9,454 nucleotides of DNA from Gallionella sp. (lineage in GTDB: Bacteria; Pseudomonadota; Gammaproteobacteria; Burkholderiales; Gallionellaceae), in the NCBI GenBank assembly GCA_030690245.1, contig JAUYGW010000211.1:1-9454 (forward strand). Direction: 5' to 3'. How positions within the stretch are numbered: the stretch's first letter is position 1; each line of letters begins with the position of its first letter. Made by a program: the position numbers and the translations under genes. This document shows, in pieces, positions 5,366 to 9,454 of the stretch. The notes below the pieces were generated by a model, which worked only from the letters and a program-made list of their open reading frames with translations, was not told the DNA's origin and searched no databases.

Positions 5366-7561
5366 ATGTCCATCGACATGAGCCAGTTTTATCAGGTGTT
5401 CTTCGAGGAATCCGCCGAGCACCTTGCGAGCATGGAAAGCCTGCTGCTCGCGCTGGATCTCGATGCGCCTGACCCGGACCAGCTAAACGCCATTTTCCGC
5501 GCAGCCCATTCCATCAAGGGGGGGAGCGGCACTTTCGGCTTCAACGACATGACCGAAGTGACGCACATTCTGGAAACCCTGCTGGATGGCATACGCAAGA
5601 ATGAAATCACGATTATCGCCGATATGGTCGATGCTTTTTTGCAGGCGGGCGATGTGCTGCGCGACTTGCTGGAGGGGCACCAGAATGGAACCATCGCCGA
5701 TCCGGCCGCGTCGCTCGAAATTCGCGCCAGGCTGGAACAGTTGACTGCGGAAGGATCACCGGGGCAGAAGAGCGGCCAGGCGATTGCCGCGATCGCGGGC
5801 AGTGCCGCTCCCGGTGCAACGACGAAAGCGCCGCAACCTTCCGCGCAGCATCGTTATCAGATCAAGTTCGCCAAATCGCCCGCCATCTTTCCCAAAAAAA
5901 CAGACCTCAGCAACCTGCTGGATGAGCTGAGCAATATCGGCAAAATTGAAAACCAGAAAGTCGCCGCCAAATCGGTGACGTTATCGCTGACCAGTTACGC
6001 ATCCGAAGCTGAATTGCGCGAGACCTTCTCGTTCTTTCTGGAGCCGGAACAACTCACCATTACGTCGCTTGGTAACAGCATCCCCGGCAGCAATGCCGGC
6101 AGCAAAGATGATGCGGGTTATGGTTTTTTTGTGGAGCCGGAGGCGATCAAGTCAGAAGCTGAAGAGGCGCAAGGCTATGGTTTTTTCGTGGAGCCGGAAG
6201 CGATTAAGTCAGAGGCGGAGAATGCACAGGGTTATGGTTTCTTCGTAGAGCCGGAGGTGGTCAAGTCAGGAGTCGAGGATGCTCAGGGCTATGGCTTCTT
6301 CGTCGATGTGGAAAGCAAGGCAAAGCCGCTCGCACCTGCTGCTGTTCAGCCGGAGGAGCCACATCGCCGTGCTGCTGACAAGGCGCCGCCGGCCGCAGCC
6401 GAAACCTCGATCCGCGTCAGCGTGGAAAAAGTCGATCAGATGATCAATCTGGTCGGCGAGCTGGTGATTACCCAGTCCATGCTGGCAGAAATCGCCTCTC
6501 ATCTGGACCCGGTGTTGCATGAAAATCTGATCAGCGGGTTGGTGCTGCTGGAACGCAACACCCGCGAACTGCAGGAATCCGTCATGTCGGTGCGCATGAT
6601 GCCGATCAATTTCGTGTTCAGCCGTTTTCCGCGCCTGGTGCGCGACCTTGCCGGCAAGCTCGACAAGAAAGTGCAGCTCAAGATGGTCGGCGAGGGCACC
6701 GAACTGGACAAGGGGCTGATCGAAAAAATCAGCGACCCGCTAACCCATCTGGTGCGCAACAGCCTGGATCATGGCATCGAAATGCCGGATGAACGCATCG
6801 CCAAGGGCAAAGACCCGCAAGGCACCATCACCCTGCGTGCCGCGCACCAGGGCGGTAACATCGTCATCCAGGTGGTGGATGACGGCGCCGGGCTGAATCG
6901 CGAACGGATCCTCGCGAAAGCGCATGAAAAAGGCATCCCGGTCGGCGACAACATGAGCGATGCCGATGTCTGGCAAATGATCTTTGCGCCCGGATTTTCT
7001 ACGGCCGCCGTGATCACGGATGTTTCCGGGCGCGGGGTCGGCATGGACGTGGTGAAGCGGAACATCGAGGGTCTCGGCGGGCGCGTCGAAATCGCCTCCA
7101 AGTCGGGGGAAGGCAGCACCATCACCATCCGTCTGCCGCTGACTCTGGCGATACTGGACGGCTTGTCCATCGCGGTGGGCGACCAGATTTACATCGTGCC
7201 GCTCAGCTTCATCATCGAATCGTTGCAGCCCAAGGCCGAAGACATCAAGGAAATCAGCGGGCAGGGGCAGGTGATCCATGTGCGCGGCGAATATCTGCCG
7301 GTGATCGCACTGCATAAGGTGTTTGGTATTACGCCCAGGGTCGCCAATCCGGCGGAAGGCATCCTGGTGTTGCTGGAGGCGGAGGGTAAAAAAGTTGCGC
7401 TGTTCGTGGATGATCTGGTCGGGCAGCATCAGGTGGTGATCAAGAGCCTGGAGACCAATTACCGTAAAGTGGTTGGCGTGTCGGGCGCCACGATCATGGG
7501 CGACGGGCGGGTGGCGATGATCATGGACGTCGGTGCGCTGGTCAAGTTTGCGCAGGCTTAA
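5366..7561 (+). CDS. cheA: Chemotaxis histidine kinase CheA (second copy, P2-like domain plus 19-residue repeats)
   Basis: CheA kinase of 731 residues. P1/Hpt spans about 1-125 with His48 in RAAHSIKGGSGTFGF. Residues about 162-236 (RYQIKFAKSPAIF... ending ETFSFFLEPEQLTITSL) have the length and pattern of a CheY-binding P2 domain, though divergent. Residues 251-307 are three tandem 19-residue units, first GYGFFVEPEAIKSEAEEAQ, followed by a partial GYGFFVD (308-314). P3 starts near 347 (TSIRVSVEKVDQMINLVGEL). P4 shows N box HLVRNSLDHG (461-470), G1 DDGAGL (505-510), F box PGFST (542-546) and G2 GRGVGM (555-560). A CheW-like P5 covers about 597-731. The ATG follows AGGAAAA (5354-5360); an in-frame ATG four codons later is a minor alternative. 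It lies between cheY and cheW, the classical module order. All catalytic residues are intact, so both CheA proteins in the window should be active. Confidence 0.97.
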   Translation: MSIDMSQFYQVFFEESAEHLASMESLLLALDLDAPDPDQLNAIFRAAHSIKGGSGTFGFNDMTEVTHILETLLDGIRKNEITIIADMVDAFLQAGDVLRDLLEGHQNGTIADPAASLEIRARLEQLTAEGSPGQKSGQAIAAIAGSAAPGATTKAPQPSAQHRYQIKFAKSPAIFPKKTDLSNLLDELSNIGKIENQKVAAKSVTLSLTSYASEAELRETFSFFLEPEQLTITSLGNSIPGSNAGSKDDAGYGFFVEPEAIKSEAEEAQGYGFFVEPEAIKSEAENAQGYGFFVEPEVVKSGVEDAQGYGFFVDVESKAKPLAPAAVQPEEPHRRAADKAPPAAAETSIRVSVEKVDQMINLVGELVITQSMLAEIASHLDPVLHENLISGLVLLERNTRELQESVMSVRMMPINFVFSRFPRLVRDLAGKLDKKVQLKMVGEGTELDKGLIEKISDPLTHLVRNSLDHGIEMPDERIAKGKDPQGTITLRAAHQGGNIVIQVVDDGAGLNRERILAKAHEKGIPVGDNMSDADVWQMIFAPGFSTAAVITDVSGRGVGMDVVKRNIEGLGGRVEIASKSGEGSTITIRLPLTLAILDGLSIAVGDQIYIVPLSFIIESLQPKAEDIKEISGQGQVIHVRGEYLPVIALHKVFGITPRVANPAEGILVLLEAEGKKVALFVDDLVGQHQVVIKSLETNYRKVVGVSGATIMGDGRVAMIMDVGALVKFAQA
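6116..6308 (+). repeat. 57-bp coding tandem repeat in cheA2 (3 units plus partial)
   Basis: Units at 6116-6172, 6173-6229 and 6230-6286, with a partial fourth from 6287, encode the 19-residue motif GYGFFVEPE[AV][IV]KS.... Units 1 and 2 differ in ten codons, nine of them synonymous (only GAG to AAT changes the residue). Unit 3 is more diverged (AI to VV, EA to GV, N to D relative to unit 2). The repeat lies in the linker between the P2-like and P3 domains. Confidence 0.93.
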
Positions 7562-7579
7562 GAGAGCCTCTAATAATCC

Positions 7580-7606
7580 GTCATTCCCGCGAAGGCGGGA
7601 ATCCAG
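7580..7606. repeat. ATTCCC-N8-GGGAAT dispersed repeat, left copy
   Basis: The core ATTCCCGCGAAGGCGGGAAT (7583-7602) is itself a hairpin with 8-bp stem and 4-nt loop, and fits the ATTCCC-N8-GGGAAT consensus known as dRS3 in Neisseria. Related elements are common in many proteobacterial genomes. The 27-bp element is repeated as an exact inverted copy at 7666-7692. Confidence 0.85.
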
Positions 7607-7637
7607 CGGTTTTATTTAACATGCCTTTGGGGTTTGT

Positions 7638-7663
7638 CCTTGCTGTGCAAGGGATTTTTCTTT
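7638..7663 (+). terminator. Possible intrinsic terminator after cheA2
   Basis: CCTTGC (7638-7643) and GCAAGG (7647-7652) form a 6-bp stem with a 3-nt loop, followed by GATTTTTCTTT. It lies 77 bp after the cheA2 stop, inside the spacer between the two inverted ATTCCC elements. The stem is short, so termination may be partial, and cheW may still be co-transcribed or have its own promoter. Confidence 0.45.
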
Positions 7664-7665
7664 GA

Positions 7666-7692
7666 CTGGATTCCCGCCTTCGCGGGAATGAC
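7666..7692. repeat. ATTCCC-N8-GGGAAT dispersed repeat, right (inverted) copy
   Basis: This is the exact reverse complement of 7580-7606, with core ATTCCCGCCTTCGCGGGAAT (7669-7688). Together with the left copy and the 59-bp spacer it forms a 113-bp structure able to make one long 27-bp stem or two separate hairpins. No transposase is present. Read on the minus strand it gives the familiar VIPAKAGIQ peptide of this repeat family, which is not a gene. Confidence 0.85.
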
Positions 7693-7753
7693 AGTTTTAG
7701 CCCGACCTGCGTCCAGTAAATTATTTGGGTTGAACGAAGTTAATTGATTAAAA

Positions 7754-7760
7754 AAGGAGG
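7754..7760 (+). promoter_or_regulatory. Strong ribosome binding site of cheW
   Basis: AAGGAGG, a near-perfect anti-SD match, lies 5 nt before the ATG at 7766. It is the strongest RBS in the window and fixes the cheW start. High CheW translation would suit its stoichiometric role in receptor arrays. Confidence 0.85.
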
Positions 7761-7765
7761 ACACC

Positions 7766-8251
7766 ATGCAAGCAAACGAAGGCCAGGCGGCAGATGGTAA
7801 TAGCCGCGAGCTGTTGACTTTTACTCTAGGCAACGAGGAATACGGCATCGACATCCTCAAGGTTCAGGAAATCCGCGGCTACGATGCGGTCACCACGATA
7901 GCCAATTCACCCGACTTCATCAAAGGCGTGATCAACCTGCGCGGCATCATCGTGCCGATCGTGGACATGCGCATCAAATTCAAACTCGGCAATATTACCT
8001 ATAACGAACTCACGGTAGTCATCATCCTCAACGTCGCCAACCGCGTGGTCGGCATCGTGGTGGATGGGGTGTCCGACGTGATCGCGCTGACCGCCGAACA
8101 ACTGAAACCCGCGCCGGAATTCAGTTCCTCGCTGGACATGCAGTACATCATGGGCCTGGGCACGGTGGACGAACGCATGATCATCGTGATGGACATCGAG
8201 AAACTGATGATCAGCCGCGACATGGACCTGGTCGAAATGGCGGCAGCCTAA
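7766..8251 (+). CDS. cheW: Chemotaxis coupling protein CheW
   Basis: CheW links chemoreceptor tips to the P5 domain of CheA in the membrane-associated array. The 161-residue protein is one CheW domain: [21 protein letters not shown] at the start (16-36), the conserved receptor/CheA-contact segment [16 protein letters not shown] (54-69, with NLRG at 57-60), then [20 protein letters not shown] and a final strand [11 protein letters not shown]. There is no receiver domain, so it is CheW and not CheV. Length is typical. It is 204 bp after cheA2, separated by the inverted ATTCCC repeats and a possible terminator, and 36 bp before the next receptor gene. It is the only cheW in the window; whether it serves both CheA proteins cannot be read from sequence. 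Confidence 0.97.
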   Translation: MQANEGQAADGNSRELLTFTLGNEEYGIDILKVQEIRGYDAVTTIANSPDFIKGVINLRGIIVPIVDMRIKFKLGNITYNELTVVIILNVANRVVGIVVDGVSDVIALTAEQLKPAPEFSSSLDMQYIMGLGTVDERMIIVMDIEKLMISRDMDLVEMAAA

Positions 8252-8287
8252 AGCATTATCAAATTCACTGTTTTGGAGAAGTTCAAT

Positions 8288-9454
8288 ATGTTTAAAAATC
8301 TTACTATCAAATCGCGATTGATTTTTGTCATCGCAATCCTGTCGGTTTTGCTCATAGCGATCGGTGTCATGGGCATGCTCGGCATGAGCAAGGCCAGCGA
8401 AGGCCTGCGCACTGTCTATGAGGATCGCACGGTGCCCATGGGGCAGGTTTCCGACATTCAGAAATTGTTGCTCACCAACCGGCTGCGTATCGCCGTTTCG
8501 ATGGTGACGCCCACACCGGAGGTCATCCAGAAAAACAGCGCCGAAGTGGAGCAAAATATTGCAGAGATCGGCAAGATATGGGATGCGTACATGGCCACCA
8601 CGCTGACGCCGGAGGAAAAAATTCTGGCGGACAAGTTTGCCGAGGACAGGAAGCAATTCGTGGGCGAGGGTTTGAAGCCGGCCATCGCTGCGCTTCGCGC
8701 CAATGATCTGAAGCTGGCCGATAAAATCGTGGTAGAAAAAATTCGCGTGCTGTATGAACCGGTCGGCGCGGGTATTCAGAAACTGCTGCAATTGCAGCTT
8801 GATGTCGCCAAACATGAATACGAAGACTCGATCAGCCGCTATGAAAATAATCGCAATCTCTCTGTCGGGTTGATTGTCGGCGGTCTGGTGCTGGCGTTGT
8901 GGCTGGGCATCGTCCTTATCCGCGCCATCATGCGGCCGTTGGCGGAGGCGCAGGATGTGGCAGCCAAGATTGCTGCAGGCGATCTGAGCAGCACCATCGA
9001 TATCAGGAACAACGACGAAATCGGGCAGTTGCTGGCATCCTTCAAAAACATGCAAGCCAGCCTGCAATCCATTGTTGCGGAAATCCAGAGCGTCGTCGAA
9101 GCTGCCGCCAATCGTGGCGACTTCAGCGTCAAGATGGATATGAACGGCAAACAGGGCTACACCAAGACCCTGTCTGAACTGCTCAACCAGTTGTCGAACG
9201 TCACCGAAACCGGCATTGCTGACGTGGTGCGCGTGGCGAATGCGCTGGCCAAGGGCGACCTGACGCAAACCATCAGCAAAGACTACCCCGGCTCCTTCGA
9301 TGAAATGAAAACCGGCATAAACGGCACGGTAGAAAACCTCAAACAACTGGTGGGCGAAATCAAGGACGCGACGGACACCATCAACACCGCCTCCAAGGAA
9401 ATCGCCGCCGGCAACAGCGATCTGTCGCAGCGCACCGAAGAACAGGCCTCCAGC
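8288..9454 (+). CDS. Transmembrane methyl-accepting chemotaxis protein, N-terminal part (3' end outside window)
   Basis: The frame is open from ATG 8288 to the right edge (389 codons), so no stop is seen. GGAG at 8275-8278, 9 nt upstream, supports the start. The protein begins MFKNLTIKSRL with TM1 at about 11-33. A periplasmic helical region (about 34-190) resembles the four-helix-bundle (4HB_MCP/Tar-like) sensor. TM2 is at about 193-214. A HAMP domain follows (about 215-265, with RPLAEAQ... and GDLSSTIDIRNNDEIGQL). Residues about 266-305 (VVEAAANRGDFSVKMDMNGK...) and 306-355 (VVRVANALAKGDLTQTI..., FDEM) look like further HAMP-type modules. The visible end, AAGNSDLSQRTEEQASS, is the usual entry into the methylation helices. 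The kinase-contact tip is beyond the edge. It follows cheW by 36 bp and is a probable partner of CheW/CheA2. The ligand is unknown. Confidence 0.95.
   Translation, partial: MFKNLTIKSRLIFVIAILSVLLIAIGVMGMLGMSKASEGLRTVYEDRTVPMGQVSDIQKLLLTNRLRIAVSMVTPTPEVIQKNSAEVEQNIAEIGKIWDAYMATTLTPEEKILADKFAEDRKQFVGEGLKPAIAALRANDLKLADKIVVEKIRVLYEPVGAGIQKLLQLQLDVAKHEYEDSISRYENNRNLSVGLIVGGLVLALWLGIVLIRAIMRPLAEAQDVAAKIAAGDLSSTIDIRNNDEIGQLLASFKNMQASLQSIVAEIQSVVEAAANRGDFSVKMDMNGKQGYTKTLSELLNQLSNVTETGIADVVRVANALAKGDLTQTISKDYPGSFDEMKTGINGTVENLKQLVGEIKDATDTINTASKEIAAGNSDLSQRTEEQASS

Noticed and set aside
7693..7753. Possible cheW promoter (TAAATT at 7717-7722, TTGAAC at 7730-7735)
   Set aside because: The boxes match poorly and are not paired at proper spacing.
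7612..7860. Minus-strand ORF (82 codons) containing VIPAKAGIQ
   Set aside because: This peptide is the well-known translation of the dispersed ATTCCC/GGGAAT repeat. The ORF overlaps the repeat and the cheW start and is not a gene.
7907..9346. Long minus-strand ORF (479 codons) opposite cheW and the last receptor
   Set aside because: It spans two well-supported + strand genes and their gap, has shadow-ORF composition (His/Asp/Gln-rich) and no recognisable domain.

Overview
The window is a dense chemotaxis signalling cluster with every gene on the + strand: 3' end of cheZ (1-398), a first cheA (478-2319), a soluble chemoreceptor with a C-terminal CZB zinc-binding domain (2411-3538), a short two-helix membrane chemoreceptor (3583-4788), cheY (4925-5290), a second cheA (5366-7561), cheW (7766-8251) and the 5' part of a classical transmembrane chemoreceptor (8288 to the right edge). 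CheZ, the CheA types and the GC-rich coding style point to a proteobacterium. The dispersed repeats (ATTCCC-N8-GGGAAT pairs and heptamer hairpins) suggest a betaproteobacterium, perhaps a freshwater Nitrosomonadales/Gallionellaceae-like organism. That placement is inference, not proven here.

The cluster reads as two adjacent signalling modules. Module 1 is cheZ - cheA1 - CZB receptor - two-helix receptor. Its kinase has no recognisable CheY-docking P2 domain, and neither receptor has a classical periplasmic sensor. Module 2 is cheY - cheA2 - cheW - four-helix-bundle receptor. Its kinase has a P2-like domain followed by a 19-residue tandem repeat. Receptors and CheW should control CheA autophosphorylation (His50 in CheA1, His48 in CheA2), the phosphoryl group passes to CheY Asp53, and CheZ removes it. 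cheR, cheB and cheD are not in the window and may lie further on.

Genes are separated by short gaps (36-204 bp) and could be largely co-transcribed. The gaps hold unusual material. Heptamer-periodic inverted repeats lie upstream of cheA1 and of the CZB receptor, and a 12-bp fragment matching the second one lies just before cheA2. A pair of inverted ATTCCC/GGGAAT elements surrounds a terminator-like hairpin between cheA2 and cheW.

The most interesting points are: (1) the two-helix receptor carries an FQDMSSQ motif resembling the FQDLTGQ catalytic motif of the CheZ next door, plus a GDIELF tail that may resemble CheZ's CheY-binding end; (2) the CheA2 repeat, whose first two units differ almost only at synonymous positions; (3) two structurally different CheA kinases side by side; (4) the heptamer hairpins. 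There is no stretch over 300 bp without a gene.
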